The notes under the pieces were generated by a model. It was not told the DNA's origin, made no database searches, and saw only the letters and a list, made by a program, of their open reading frames with translations. A stretch of 64,000 nt of DNA from Ancylobacter sp. IITR112 (lineage in GTDB: Bacteria; Pseudomonadota; Alphaproteobacteria; Rhizobiales; Xanthobacteraceae): the NCBI RefSeq assembly GCF_041415945.1, contig NZ_JBGCUS010000001.1:1240001-1304000 (forward strand), in the 5' to 3' direction. Shown here in pieces: positions 49,195 to 58,486 of the stretch. The stretch's first letter is position 1. The number at the start of each line of letters is the position of its first letter. The position numbers and the translations under genes were made by a program.

Positions 49195-49889
49195 TCAATC
49201 TGCTGATCGGAGCGGCGATCGTCGCGCTGCTCTATTACGCTCTGAAGGCGTTTGGCCGTGCCAACCCGGCGGTTCTCGCCCAACTCGGGCGACGGGTAGG
49301 GGGCGGGGCGCTCATTCTCATAGCAGGCTTTCTCGGCATGCGCGGCCATCTCGAAACGGCGCTGCCGCTCGGTATTTTCGGCCTGTCGCTGTTCGGCTGG
49401 GACCTTCGCAAGGTGTTCAGCTCCGGGCGGAGCGAGCCTCGTGAAGGGCGAACGTCCGCCGTGCGAACGGCGTTTCTGGACATGGAACTCGACCATGACA
49501 GCGGCCGGCTCGGCGGCAAGGTGATCAACGGACCGCTGGCCGGTGCCGCGCTCGATGCCCTCGATGTTCCGAGCCTTGCCCGCCTCGCGCTCGATGTCGA
49601 TACCGAGAGCCGCCAGCTACTCGAAGCTTATCTTGACCGCCGGTCGCCCGGCTGGCGTGAGAACGTGGACGGACATGCGGGCAGGCGGCGCGCTGACCCG
49701 CCGCGCCGCGGTGCGATGACGGAAGAGGAGGCCTACCAGATCCTGGGGCTTGAGCCGGGGACGGGGGCGGACGAGATCCGCCAGGCTCACCGTTCCCTTA
49801 TGAAGAAACTCCATCCCGACCAGGGCGGGTCGAACTATCTCGCTGCCCGGGTAAACGAAGCGAAGGATGTCCTGCTCGACCGCCATTGA
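49191..49889 (+). CDS. Membrane-anchored DnaJ-domain protein
   Basis: The 232-residue protein has one or two N-terminal membrane segments (about 3-20, 38-70), a middle part (88-160) with FLDMELDHDSGRLGGKVING, and a C-terminal J domain (about 178-232) with His208-Pro209-Asp210. The layout (membrane anchor, then a short C-terminal J domain) recalls Tim14/Pam18. It would recruit DnaK to the inner membrane face. It overlaps the VWA gene by four bases. Confidence 0.88.
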   Translation: MINLLIGAAIVALLYYALKAFGRANPAVLAQLGRRVGGGALILIAGFLGMRGHLETALPLGIFGLSLFGWDLRKVFSSGRSEPREGRTSAVRTAFLDMELDHDSGRLGGKVINGPLAGAALDALDVPSLARLALDVDTESRQLLEAYLDRRSPGWRENVDGHAGRRRADPPRRGAMTEEEAYQILGLEPGTGADEIRQAHRSLMKKLHPDQGGSNYLAARVNEAKDVLLDRH

Positions 49890-49904
49890 CCTCATCCCCC
49901 CGGA

Positions 49905-51572
49905 TTAGTTGCGAAACACCATGCAACCGAAGTCGCTGCGCTTCAGGGTCGCACAGGCGGCACGGGCGGCGGATTCGGCGTCGAAGCCGGCGAAACGGGC
50001 GCGCACAATGCGGGTGGAGCCCTTCACAGCCTGTTCCGTATAGGCGTCCGCCTTGGCGAGAACGCGGCCGGCCTTCTTCTGCGCCTTGGCGATCTGGGCG
50101 CGGGCATCGGCCTCGGAGCCGAAGGCGCCGATCTGGATCGCCCAGCCCGCGCGCGGGGCGGCAGCCTGTTCGGCAGTCTCGGCATCCTGGCGGGGAATGT
50201 CGATGGGCCCGGCGCTCGCCACCTGAACCTGCTGGCGGATTGCCCGCTGGGCCGGCGCCGCGGCCGGGGCTTCGGAGGCGTCCGAAATGAAACCGTTATT
50301 GGTGAAGGACAGCGTGCCGAGAATGCCGGGCTGGTTGCTGAATCCGGCCACCGGCTGGCTCGGACGCGCCACGGCCACCGTCTTGACGGCCACCGGCACG
50401 ATGGGGGCGACAGAGCCAACGGGCGGCGCTTCGGCGGCCGGCGCGCTCGCCACGGCCTGAGGCGGACGGGCCGGGGAGGGTGCGGGCGTCGGGATCGAGG
50501 CGGTTACCGCCGGATCGGCGACCATGGAGGCCATGGCGACGCGCGGACTGCTGGTCGGCACCGGAATGGTCTTGGGCGCGGCCGGGGCTTCGTCCGCCAG
50601 CGCGACTGGGGCGATGGCGTCGTCGGCCGAGGCGCCGGGCGGCGGGCTGCTCATGCGGGCCACCAATTGGCGGCCGGCCTGCGCCTTGCCGAGATTCTCG
50701 TTGATCAGCTCCACCATGCGGTTGTCGCGCGAGGCGGCGCTGGAGCCGCCCATCACCACGGCGATGACATAGCGCCCGTTCTTCTTGACGCTGGTCAGCA
50801 GGTTGAAGCCGGAAGCGTTGGTATAGCCGGTCTTGATGCCGTCCACGCCATCCACACGACCGAGCAGGCGGTTGTGGTTGCGGATGGCGACGCCGCGATA
50901 CTGGAAGCTGCGGATTTCGAAATAGCCGTAATATTTCGGGAAACGCTCCTGAATGGCGCGGCCGAGCGTGGCGAGATCGCGGGCGGTGGTGACCTGCTCG
51001 GTGCTGGGCAGGCCGTTCGGATTTTTGAACACCGTGCGCGACATGCCGAGCTGCCGGGCGCGGCGGGTCATCAGGCTGGCAAAGGAGGACGAACTACCGG
51101 AAATGTTTTCGGCAATGACGACGGCGACATCATTGGCGGAGCGCGTGATCAGGGCCTTGATCGCATCCTCGACCACAATCGTCGAACCGGCCTTCACGCC
51201 CAGCTTGGAGGGTTGCTGCGCAGCGGCGTAAGAGGAAACGCGAAGCGGGGTGTTGAGCCGCATGCGGCCGCTCTCAAGCTGCTCGAACAGCAGATAGAGC
51301 GTCATCACCTTGGTGACGGAGGCGGGGTGGCGCAGCGAGTCGGCATTGTCGGCGTCAAGCACGCGCCCGGTATTGGCGTCGACCACAATGTGCGAATAGC
51401 CGCGCTGCCAGGTGCCGGTGCTCGCAACGGTGCGTGTTACCGCCGACTTTGAGCGGACGGTCTTCTTCTTCTTGGCCGCGGCTTCCGCGACGCCGGCGCC
51501 GAGAAGTGAAACTGCCAAAACCGCCACGGCGGCACGCATGAAAGTGGTGCCGACCATCTTCGGAACCCGCAT
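49905..51572 (-). CDS. D-alanyl-D-alanine carboxypeptidase with C-terminal SPOR domain
   Basis: The 555-residue penicillin-binding protein of the PBP5/DacA type trims peptidoglycan pentapeptides. An N-terminal hydrophobic signal segment lies at about 11-32. Catalytic motifs are SVTK (Ser85-Lys88), SAN (Ser145-Asn147) and KTG (247-249). A long Ala/Pro/Val-rich linker (about 320-465) leads to a C-terminal SPOR domain (about 477-555, GWAIQIGAFGSEADARAQIA), which targets denuded glycan at division sites. It ends 15 bases from the DnaJ-domain gene. Confidence 0.92.
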   Translation of the reverse strand: MRVPKMVGTTFMRAAVAVLAVSLLGAGVAEAAAKKKKTVRSKSAVTRTVASTGTWQRGYSHIVVDANTGRVLDADNADSLRHPASVTKVMTLYLLFEQLESGRMRLNTPLRVSSYAAAQQPSKLGVKAGSTIVVEDAIKALITRSANDVAVVIAENISGSSSSFASLMTRRARQLGMSRTVFKNPNGLPSTEQVTTARDLATLGRAIQERFPKYYGYFEIRSFQYRGVAIRNHNRLLGRVDGVDGIKTGYTNASGFNLLTSVKKNGRYVIAVVMGGSSAASRDNRMVELINENLGKAQAGRQLVARMSSPPPGASADDAIAPVALADEAPAAPKTIPVPTSSPRVAMASMVADPAVTASIPTPAPSPARPPQAVASAPAAEAPPVGSVAPIVPVAVKTVAVARPSQPVAGFSNQPGILGTLSFTNNGFISDASEAPAAAPAQRAIRQQVQVASAGPIDIPRQDAETAEQAAAPRAGWAIQIGAFGSEADARAQIAKAQKKAGRVLAKADAYTEQAVKGSTRIVRARFAGFDAESAARAACATLKRSDFGCMVFRN

Positions 51573-51792
51573 CTGTTCGTCCCGCTACTCGCTGCCGGCA
51601 CAGGTGCCGGAACACAACCCATTCGTCAGGCAGGAGGCCGCTGCGGGGAAGCGTTGCTGCCCCTGCGAAGGCTCCGACCGTTAAGGAACCCTGCCGAACC
51701 ATCACTTCCCAAAGCTTAAAAAGCGCAGGGTTACAGAGTCGTAAAGACGGCCCATCAACCCTGTTGATATGGCGTGAAGATGGTGCGGGGCC

Positions 51793-51851
51793 TGCGTGTC
51801 GCAGCGTCTTGTTGCGGCGCACAAATTTCTTGACGCTTTTGGTGCGGTGCA
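51793..51851 (+). promoter_or_regulatory. Candidate PhaR operator cluster
   Basis: CTGC-GTGTC-GCAG (51792-51804), TGC-GGC-GCA (51813-51821) and TGC-GGT-GCA (51843-51851); the last lies between the -35 and -10 of the phasin promoter. TGC-rich palindromes upstream of phasin genes are the known targets of PhaR-type repressors; assignment here is inference. Confidence 0.5.
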
Positions 51852-51858
51852 TTATCTG
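51830..51858 (+). promoter_or_regulatory. Candidate phasin promoter
   Basis: TTGACG (51830-51835), 17-base spacer, TATCTG (51853-51858). Start near 51865, leader about 70 bases. Confidence 0.6.
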
Positions 51859-51934
51859 AATTTAAGGGAGAATTCCCGGGCGGGCACGTGCAGCGGATCG
51901 GCGGCGCGTGACGGAACACCACAGGAGCGGGCTC

Positions 51935-52273
51935 ATGCTGCAGAATTTTGACGACATCCAGAAGGTCGGCAAGGACAATCTCGAACTCGCGGTCAAGAGC
52001 TTCGGCACCGTGTCGAAGGGTGTCCAGACCATTGCGGTCGAGGTGGCGGACTACTCGAAGAAGTCCTTCGAGGAAGGCACGGCCGCGGCTGAAAAGCTGT
52101 TCGGGGCGAAGACCCTCGACAAGGCGGTCGAGATTCAGTCCGACTATTTCAAGAGTGCCTATGAGAGCTTCGTCGCCCAGGCGACCAAGATGGGCGAACT
52201 CTACGCCGATCTCGCCAAGGAAACCTACAAGCCGTATGAGAGCGTGCTCGCCAAGACCTCCGTCACCAAGTGA
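51935..52273 (+). CDS. Phasin family protein
   Basis: A 112-residue amphipathic helical protein that coats polyhydroxyalkanoate granules. MLQNFDDIQKVGKDNLELAV is a characteristic opening; EIQSDYFKSAYESFVAQATK and KETYKPYESVLAK continue the phasin_2 pattern. Heptad-like hydrophobic spacing suggests coiled coil. ATG 51935 follows AGGAG. Candidate PhaR sites and a strong terminator frame it as its own unit. Confidence 0.92.
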   Translation: MLQNFDDIQKVGKDNLELAVKSFGTVSKGVQTIAVEVADYSKKSFEEGTAAAEKLFGAKTLDKAVEIQSDYFKSAYESFVAQATKMGELYADLAKETYKPYESVLAKTSVTK

Positions 52274-52580
52274 CGTGGGCGGCTGAGCCCTCCTGACACG
52301 GCATACCCCGGACAAGTGTCCGGGGCGGGCGGCGCGGAACGGGAGTTCGGGCTGATCCGGTATTTTCAAAAGGCTCGGCCGCTGCGTCGGGCCTTTTTTC
52401 GTTGCGCTGAACGGCCAGTCTGCGGGCGGTTGCGGGGCTGCGGGGGGGTGCTCAGGGCTCCGGCCTCATGGAATTGTCACCGGAATGCGACAGTCGGTTC
52501 CGCCCGCCCCTCTGGCGTGAGCGGGGGGGCATACATATTATAGCTGACAAAGGCCGGTTCGCCGGTTGGAGAAAGCATGA
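52274..52580 (+). other. Gap between phasin and clpS
   Basis: Holds a CCCCGGAC-AAGT-GTCCGGGG hairpin (52306-52325), the terminator at 52370-52399 and, near 52536, TATTAT, a possible -10 for clpS without a clear -35. No gene seen. Confidence 0.55.
52370..52399 (+). terminator. Intrinsic terminator after the phasin gene
   Basis: AAGGCTCGGC / GTCGGGCCTT stem with G-T pairs, then TTTTTT. The T run is one of the longest in the window. Confidence 0.82.
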
Positions 52581-52952
52581 ATGACCGACCACGCCTATGT
52601 TCCGCCGCGTGAGATCATGATGGCCGACGACGAACGTCGCCGCCGGGGAGACAACGCGCCCGGCACGGCGGTCATCACGCGCACCAAGCCGCAGGTCAAG
52701 CGGCCCAATCTCTACCGGGTGCTCCTGGTCAACGACGACTACACGCCAATGGAGTTCGTCGTGCATGTGCTGGAGCACTTTTTCAGCAAGGACCGGGAGG
52801 AAGCCACCCAGATCATGCTGCATGTGCATCAGCATGGCGTGGGGGAGTGCGGTATCTTCACCTACGAAGTGGCCGAGACAAAGGTCACGCAGGTGATGGA
52901 CTTCGCGCGCAAGCACCAGCATCCTTTGCAGTGCGTCATGGAGAAAAAGTGA
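52581..52952 (+). CDS. clpS: ATP-dependent Clp protease adaptor ClpS
   Basis: A 123-residue N-end-rule adaptor handing substrates to ClpA. The core starts [20 protein letters not shown] (41-60), including the Asn/Asp/Met that form the N-degron pocket, and ends with [10 protein letters not shown]. The flexible N-terminal 40 residues enter the ClpA pore in known homologues. It lies 31 bases upstream of clpA. Confidence 0.96.
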   Translation: MTDHAYVPPREIMMADDERRRRGDNAPGTAVITRTKPQVKRPNLYRVLLVNDDYTPMEFVVHVLEHFFSKDREEATQIMLHVHQHGVGECGIFTYEVAETKVTQVMDFARKHQHPLQCVMEKK

Positions 52953-52983
52953 CGCCCCGCGACGGCTAAACGAAGAGGTCCCG

Positions 52984-55425
52984 ATGCCCACCTTCTCCCG
53001 AAGCCTCGAGCAGTCGCTGCACAGGGCCCTCGCGCTCGCCAATGAACGCCACCACGAATACGCGACGCTGGAGCACCTGCTTCTGTCCCTGGTGGACGAC
53101 CAGGATTCTGCGGCGGTGATGCGGGCCTGCAATGTCGACATCGACAAGCTGCGCCGCAATCTGGTCGAATATATCGACACCGAGCTCGATAATCTTGTTC
53201 AGGACGCTGGCGAGGACTCCAAGCCGACGGCCGGTTTTCAGCGCGTCATTCAGCGCGCCGTCATCCATGTGCAGTCCTCGGGCCGCGAGGAAGTGACCGG
53301 CGCCAATGTGCTGGTCGCCATTTTCGCCGAGCGCGAGAGCCATGCGGCCTATTTCCTGCAGGAGCAGGACATGACCCGCTATGATGCGGTCAACTACATC
53401 AGCCACGGCATCGCCAAGCGCGCCGGCATGTCGGAAAGTCGACCCGTCCGCGGCGCCGAGGAGGAGACGGAGACGAAGACCGGGGAGGACACCAAGAAGA
53501 AGGCCGATGCGCTCGACGCCTATTGCGTGAACCTCAACAAGAAGGCGCGCGAGGGCAAGATCGACCCGCTGATCGGCCGCGACAGCGAAATCCAGCGCAC
53601 CATTCAGGTGCTCTGCCGCCGCTCCAAGAACAACCCGCTTTTCGTGGGCGACCCCGGCGTCGGCAAGACTGCCATAGCGGAAGGTCTGGCGCGCCGCATC
53701 GTCGCTGGCGAGGTGCCCGATGTCCTCGCCAAAGCCACGGTCTTCTCGCTCGACATGGGCGCGCTGCTCGCCGGCACCCGCTACCGGGGCGATTTCGAGG
53801 AACGCCTCAAGCAGGTCGTCAAGGAGATCGAGGCCTATCCCGACGCCATCATGTTCATCGACGAGATCCATACAGTGATCGGCGCCGGCGCGACCTCCGG
53901 CGGGGCGATGGATGCCTCCAATCTGCTCAAGCCCGCTCTTGCCGCAGGCACGTTGCGCTGCATCGGCTCGACCACCTACAAGGAGTACCGGCAGTACTTC
54001 GAGAAGGACCGCGCGCTGGTCCGCCGCTTCCAGAAGATCGACGTGCCGGAGCCGACCGTCCCGGACGCGATCGAGATCCTCAAGGGTCTGAAGCCCTATT
54101 TCGAGGATTACCACCGGCTGCGCTACACTAACGACGCCATCAAGGCGGCGGTCGAACTTTCCGCACGCTACATTCACGACCGCAAGCTGCCGGACAAGGC
54201 GATCGACATCATCGACGAGTCGGGCGCGGCGCAGATGCTGCTGCCCGAGGGCCGGCGGAAGAAGACGATCGGCGTGAAGGAGATCGAGGCGACCATCGCT
54301 ACGATCGCCCGCATCCCGCCGAAATCCGTCTCGAAGTCGGACACGGAAATCCTCTCGGCGCTGGAGACGACGCTCAAGCGCGTGGTCTACGGCCAGGACA
54401 AGGCGATCGAGGCGCTGGCCTCGGCGATCAAGCTGGCGCGGGCGGGTCTGCGCGAGCCGGAAAAGCCGATCGGTTCCTATCTGTTCTCGGGCCCGACGGG
54501 CGTGGGCAAGACCGAGGTTGCCAAGCAACTCGCTTCCAGCCTCGGCGTGGAACTGCTGCGCTTCGACATGTCCGAATATATGGAGCGGCACACGATCTCG
54601 CGGTTGATCGGCGCGCCTCCGGGCTATGTCGGCTTCGACCAGGGCGGCCTGCTCACGGATGGCATCGACCAGCACCCGCATTGCGTGTTGCTGCTCGACG
54701 AGATCGAGAAGGCGCATCCCGACCTGTTCAACATCCTGCTGCAGGTAATGGACCACGGGAAGCTGACCGACCACAACGGCAAGCAGGTGGATTTCCGTAA
54801 CGTCATTCTCATCATGACGACCAATGCGGGCGCCGCCGATCTGTCGAAGTCCGCCTTCGGCTTCACCCGCTCGAAGCGTGAGGGGGACGATGTGGAGGCG
54901 ATCAACCGTCTGTTCGCGCCGGAGTTTCGCAACCGCCTCGATGCGATCATCCCGTTCGCCCACCTCACCAACGAGATCATCGCGCTGGTGGTGGAGAAGT
55001 TCGTGCTGCAGCTCGAAGCTCAGCTCGCGGATCGCAACGTCACCATCGAGCTGTCGGACGAGGCAACCGCCTGGCTGGTGGAGCGTGGCTACGACCAGCA
55101 GATGGGCGCCCGGCCGATGGGCCGGGTGATCCAGGAGCACATCAAGAAGCCGCTGGCGGATGAGGTGCTGTTCGGGAAGCTGCGCAATGGCGGTCATGTC
55201 CGTGTGGTGCTGCAGACCGACGATGACGGCGAGACTGCGCTGGCCTTCGAGTTCCCCGAAGGTCCGGTGACGCCCAAGCCGGAAAAGATCGAGCCGCCGG
55301 AGGAAAAGCGGGCGCCGCGCCGCAAGGCACCGGCCACCAAGGCGAAGAAGGCGGGGCCGGCAACGGCGCGCCGCGCCCGGCCGGGCAGTTCGAAAGTGCC
55401 GAAGGTGCCGCTGGTCAAGGCGTGA
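52984..55425 (+). CDS. clpA: ATP-dependent Clp protease ATPase subunit ClpA
   Basis: The 813-residue unfoldase has a Clp_N domain (about 1-145), AAA1 with Walker A GDPGVGKT (222-229) and Walker B MFIDEIH, and AAA2 with Walker A GPTGVGKT (503-510), then the C-terminal small domain. It is some 50 residues longer than the E. coli protein because of a Lys/Ala/Pro-rich basic tail (about 765-813, with [16 protein letters not shown]). It feeds ClpP, which is not in the window. It is operonic with clpS and ends at a strong terminator. Confidence 0.97.
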   Translation: MPTFSRSLEQSLHRALALANERHHEYATLEHLLLSLVDDQDSAAVMRACNVDIDKLRRNLVEYIDTELDNLVQDAGEDSKPTAGFQRVIQRAVIHVQSSGREEVTGANVLVAIFAERESHAAYFLQEQDMTRYDAVNYISHGIAKRAGMSESRPVRGAEEETETKTGEDTKKKADALDAYCVNLNKKAREGKIDPLIGRDSEIQRTIQVLCRRSKNNPLFVGDPGVGKTAIAEGLARRIVAGEVPDVLAKATVFSLDMGALLAGTRYRGDFEERLKQVVKEIEAYPDAIMFIDEIHTVIGAGATSGGAMDASNLLKPALAAGTLRCIGSTTYKEYRQYFEKDRALVRRFQKIDVPEPTVPDAIEILKGLKPYFEDYHRLRYTNDAIKAAVELSARYIHDRKLPDKAIDIIDESGAAQMLLPEGRRKKTIGVKEIEATIATIARIPPKSVSKSDTEILSALETTLKRVVYGQDKAIEALASAIKLARAGLREPEKPIGSYLFSGPTGVGKTEVAKQLASSLGVELLRFDMSEYMERHTISRLIGAPPGYVGFDQGGLLTDGIDQHPHCVLLLDEIEKAHPDLFNILLQVMDHGKLTDHNGKQVDFRNVILIMTTNAGAADLSKSAFGFTRSKREGDDVEAINRLFAPEFRNRLDAIIPFAHLTNEIIALVVEKFVLQLEAQLADRNVTIELSDEATAWLVERGYDQQMGARPMGRVIQEHIKKPLADEVLFGKLRNGGHVRVVLQTDDDGETALAFEFPEGPVTPKPEKIEPPEEKRAPRRKAPATKAKKAGPATARRARPGSSKVPKVPLVKA

Positions 55426-55455
55426 CCGCGGCGCCGAGGTAACGGGAACAAAGCA

Positions 55456-55490
55456 ACCGCCCGCGATTTCGTCGCGGGCGGTTTCGTTTT
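55456..55490 (+). terminator. Intrinsic terminator after clpA
   Basis: Perfect 11-base stem ACCGCCCGCGA / TCGCGGGCGGT, loop TTTCG, then TTCGTTTT. Confidence 0.85.
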
Positions 55491-55621
55491 CGACGCGCTT
55501 GGTGGGGTGCCGCGCGAGGCTTGCGGTGGCGCGCGCTGGCTCATGGCAGCCATGCGGCGCCCACCCATCGTTTCGCTTGACGCCCGGGGGGCGGCGCCGC
55601 AGAACGCCGTGGCGAGTTCAC

Positions 55622-56365
55622 ATGATGCCGTCCCCGGATTCCCGATCTCTCGACCCCGCCGGTTCGGCGCGCTGGTTTGCGCGCGGGATGCGAGGCGCCA
55701 TATCCACGCCCGGCCTGGTTCTGCTCGCGACCTTCATCGGATTTGGCGGCTTGCTGCATGATCTCGGCTTTCCCATCGGTGCCGGCCTGTTGTCGACGCT
55801 GCTGGTCTGGGCGCTGCCGGCGCAGGTGATCCTGGTCGGCGGATTGGCCACCGGAGCGTCGCTCCCGGCGCTCGCCGTCGCCGTCTGCCTCTCCGGCGTG
55901 CGGCTGCTGCCCATGGTGGTCTCGCTGATGCCGCTGATGCGCGGCCCCCGGCCGCGTCTCGGTTGGGAACTGCTCTGCGCGCATTTCGTCGCCATGACGG
56001 TCTGGGTCGAGGGCTTCCGCCTCCTGCCGAAGGTGGCGCCAGACGGGCGGCCCGGCTACGCGGCCGGCCTCGGCTTCGGCCTGACGGTACTCAGCATGGC
56101 CGGCACGGCTCTTGGCTACTTCCTCACCGGCGCCCTGCCGGGCCCGCTGGCGGTGGCGCTGCTGCTGCTGACGCCGATCTCCTTCGCGATCTTGCTGGTG
56201 CGCAACGCCCGGCAGGCGGTCGACTGGCTGGCCATCGGCCTGGGGGCCGCCATCTCCCCCCTGGTCGCCAATTCGCCCGGCGGGCTGGACCTGTTCTGGG
56301 CCGGCGTGGGCGGGGGCACGCTGGCCTTCTTTCTTGCCCGCCATCTGCCCGGGCGACAGGCATGA
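55622..56365 (+). CDS. AzlC family branched-chain amino acid exporter subunit
   Basis: A 247-residue membrane protein with about seven helices from residue 28 onward. The family motif region GFPIGAGLLSTLLVWALPAQ near 50-69 and the following AVCLSGVRLLPMVVSLMPLM match AzlC/YgaZ. With the next gene it forms the two-component exporter known from AzlCD and YgaZH. ATG 55622 or 55625; I use the first. Substrate not certain. Confidence 0.87.
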   Translation: MMPSPDSRSLDPAGSARWFARGMRGAISTPGLVLLATFIGFGGLLHDLGFPIGAGLLSTLLVWALPAQVILVGGLATGASLPALAVAVCLSGVRLLPMVVSLMPLMRGPRPRLGWELLCAHFVAMTVWVEGFRLLPKVAPDGRPGYAAGLGFGLTVLSMAGTALGYFLTGALPGPLAVALLLLTPISFAILLVRNARQAVDWLAIGLGAAISPLVANSPGGLDLFWAGVGGGTLAFFLARHLPGRQA

Positions 56366-56715
56366 GCCTTCATTCCACGGAGGCTGGCGCCATGCTGCTG
56401 GTGATCTTCATCGGCTTTCTGCCGAATGAGGTCTGGCGCGTGCTGGGCGTGCTGTTCGGACGCCGCATCGACGCTGAGAGCGTGTGGATGCAGTGGGTGC
56501 AGGCGGTGGCGACCGCGCTGCTCGCGGCCGTGGTCGCGCGCCTGCTGCTGGTGCCGAGCGGCGCACTGGTCGCCTTGCCGCTCGCGCTTCGCATCGGCGC
56601 CGTGGCGAGCGGCATCGCCGGTTTCCTGGCGGTGCGGCGCTCGGTGCTCGCCGGCGTGCTCACCGCCGAAGCGGTTCTGGTGGCGGGCGCCTGGTGGCTC
56701 GGGATCAATCCCTGA
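56362..56715 (+). CDS. AzlD family exporter small subunit
   Basis: A 117-residue membrane protein with four predicted helices (MLLVIFIGFLPNEVWRVLGV opens the first). Its four-base overlap with azlC and its size fit AzlD/YgaH, the small partner. The last 11 bases overlap a convergent HIT gene. Confidence 0.83.
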   Translation: MSLHSTEAGAMLLVIFIGFLPNEVWRVLGVLFGRRIDAESVWMQWVQAVATALLAAVVARLLLVPSGALVALPLALRIGAVASGIAGFLAVRRSVLAGVLTAEAVLVAGAWWLGINP

Positions 56716-57127
56716 GCGCGGCCCGCAGCTTTTCCGCCTGCGCCGCCAGCACCTCGGGGGTCTCCTTGTAGGAAAGCGGTGCGCGCAGTTCCACGCCCAC
56801 ATGGCGCGGGATGACGTGGACATGGAGATGGAAAACCTCCTGACCGCCGGCCTTCTCATTGTGCTGGGTCACGGTGATGCCTTCTGCGGCGAATGCCTTC
56901 ATCTGCGCCTGCGCGATTCGCTGTGCCACCGCCATGACGGCGGAGAGGTCGCCCTGCGCCACATCCAGCAGGTTACGGGCCGGCGCCTTAGGGATGACAA
57001 GCGCGTGCCCCGCCGCGCGGGGCATGATGTCGAGGAAGGCGAGAACGTGATCGTCCTCATGGATCTTGTAGGCGGGAATCTCGCCGCGCAGGATCTTGGC
57101 GAAGATGTTGGCGGGATCGTAGGCCAT
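56705..57127 (-). CDS. HIT family hydrolase
   Basis: A 140-residue histidine-triad protein. The triad is His100-Leu-His102-Val-His104 in VFHLHVHVIPRH; the N-terminal CIFAKILRGEIPA-type motif is present as NIFAKILRGEIPAYKIHEDD. It probably hydrolyses nucleoside phosphoramidates or acts as a Hint-like regulator. The start is ATG 57127 after GGAGG. It is the last gene of the minus-strand run 59722-56705. Confidence 0.92.
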   Translation of the reverse strand: MAYDPANIFAKILRGEIPAYKIHEDDHVLAFLDIMPRAAGHALVIPKAPARNLLDVAQGDLSAVMAVAQRIAQAQMKAFAAEGITVTQHNEKAGGQEVFHLHVHVIPRHVGVELRAPLSYKETPEVLAAQAEKLRAALRD

Positions 57128-57175
57128 GGGTTCCTCCCTGTAGGCACCTCCTGATCGCAAGCGGCCCTGCGCCGG

Positions 57176-58378
57176 TCAAGGCTCGTCGCCGCGCTCGGCC
57201 TCGACCTGCTGACGAAACGGGCCGAGCTCGCTCAGTTCCGCGCCAGCCTCGGCGACGTAACGGCGCTCGCGCTCGAGATAATGCGCGACGGCGGCGCGGA
57301 ACTGAGGATCGGCGATGAAGTGGGCCGATCGGGTGATCACCGGCATATAGCCGCGCGCCAGCTTGTGCTCCCCCTGCGCGCCAGCCTCCACCCGGAGCAG
57401 ACGATGCTGGATCGCGAAGTCGATGGCTTGATGGTAGCAGACCTCGAAATGCAGGAAGGGGTGATGCTCGATGGCGCCCCAGTGCCGGCCGTAAAGCGCG
57501 TCGGCGCCGATGAAGTTGATGGCACCCGCGATCCAGCGGCCGGCGCGCCGGGCCATGACCAGAAGGATGCGTTCCGGCATGCGCTGGCCGATCAGCGAGT
57601 AAAAACTGCGGGTGAGGTAGGGGCGGCCCCATTTGCGCGAACCGGTTTCCATGTAGAAGCGGAAAAAGGCGTCCCAAACCTCCTCCGTGAGGTCTGAGCC
57701 GGTGAGCCAATGGATGGTGACGCCGTCCTCCAGCGCTTCCCGGCGCTCGCGGCGTATTTGCTTGCGCTTGCGCGAGGCGAGGGCGTCCAGGAACGCCTCG
57801 AAATCAGCGTAGCCTTCATTACGCCAGTGGAACTGCTGGTCCATGCGCGGCAGGAAGCCCTCTGCCTCCAGAGCCTCACTATCGGCCGGCGCGAGGAAGG
57901 TGGCATGAACGGACGAGACCTGCCGCAGCTTCGCCAGAGCGACCAGACCGCCAGCGAGCGCTTGCCGCACCGTTTCCGCCTGCGCGCCATTGGCGGCCAG
58001 CAGCCGGGGGCCGGTGGCGGGAGTGAAGGGCACGCTGACCTGAAGCTTGGGATAATAGCGCCCACCAGCGCGCTCGAACGCCTCGGCCCAGCCATGGTCG
58101 AACACATATTCGCCCTGTGAGTGCGACTTCAGATAGGCGGGGCAGACGCCGAGAATCTCGCCTTCCGACCCTTCCAGCACGAGATGCTGCGGCAGCCATC
58201 CCGTCGCCGCGCCGACGGAGCCGGATTCCTCCAGAGAGGAGAGAAAGGCGTGACTGACGAATGGGTTGCCGACCGATCCTGACTCGTTGTCCGAAGCGGC
58301 GGCGCAGCGGTCCCATGCGTCGTATCGAAGCGAAGCTATGTCGCTCTCGACGCGCAGGCGAAACGTTTCGTCAGACAT
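57176..58378 (-). CDS. GNAT/FemAB-like peptidogalycan biosynthesis family protein (COG3146 type)
   Basis: A 400-residue protein of the family annotated as peptidogalycan biosynthesis/recognition (PF04339). It has two tandem GNAT-like halves: an N-terminal one (about 30-190, with EGEILGVCPAYLKSHSQGEY) and a C-terminal one (about 230-360, with FYMETGSRKWGRPYLTRSFY and LARGYMPVITRSAHFI). FemAB relatives transfer aminoacyl groups. Substrate unknown. It sits 48 bases upstream of the HIT gene on the same strand. Confidence 0.88.
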   Translation of the reverse strand: MSDETFRLRVESDIASLRYDAWDRCAAASDNESGSVGNPFVSHAFLSSLEESGSVGAATGWLPQHLVLEGSEGEILGVCPAYLKSHSQGEYVFDHGWAEAFERAGGRYYPKLQVSVPFTPATGPRLLAANGAQAETVRQALAGGLVALAKLRQVSSVHATFLAPADSEALEAEGFLPRMDQQFHWRNEGYADFEAFLDALASRKRKQIRRERREALEDGVTIHWLTGSDLTEEVWDAFFRFYMETGSRKWGRPYLTRSFYSLIGQRMPERILLVMARRAGRWIAGAINFIGADALYGRHWGAIEHHPFLHFEVCYHQAIDFAIQHRLLRVEAGAQGEHKLARGYMPVITRSAHFIADPQFRAAVAHYLERERRYVAEAGAELSELGPFRQQVEAERGDEP

Positions 58379-58486
58379 TCTGGGAGGGGCTCGACGACGG
58401 CGGCGCAGTGACGGGATCGCTATTGTGCGCTGCCCCCGGGGGCAGCGGCAAGGGCGCTCACGCGATCGGGAAAGAGGCCCCGCTTT

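Larger units (their letters stand above)
51573..51934. other. Divergent promoter region between the carboxypeptidase and phasin genes
   Basis: Contains the phasin promoter (51830-51858) and three TGC-N-GCA palindromes (51793-51803, 51813-51821, 51843-51851). The half nearer the carboxypeptidase is AT-richer (TTAAGGAACC, GCTTAAAAAGC) and should hold its promoter, which I cannot fix. No gene seen. Confidence 0.6.
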
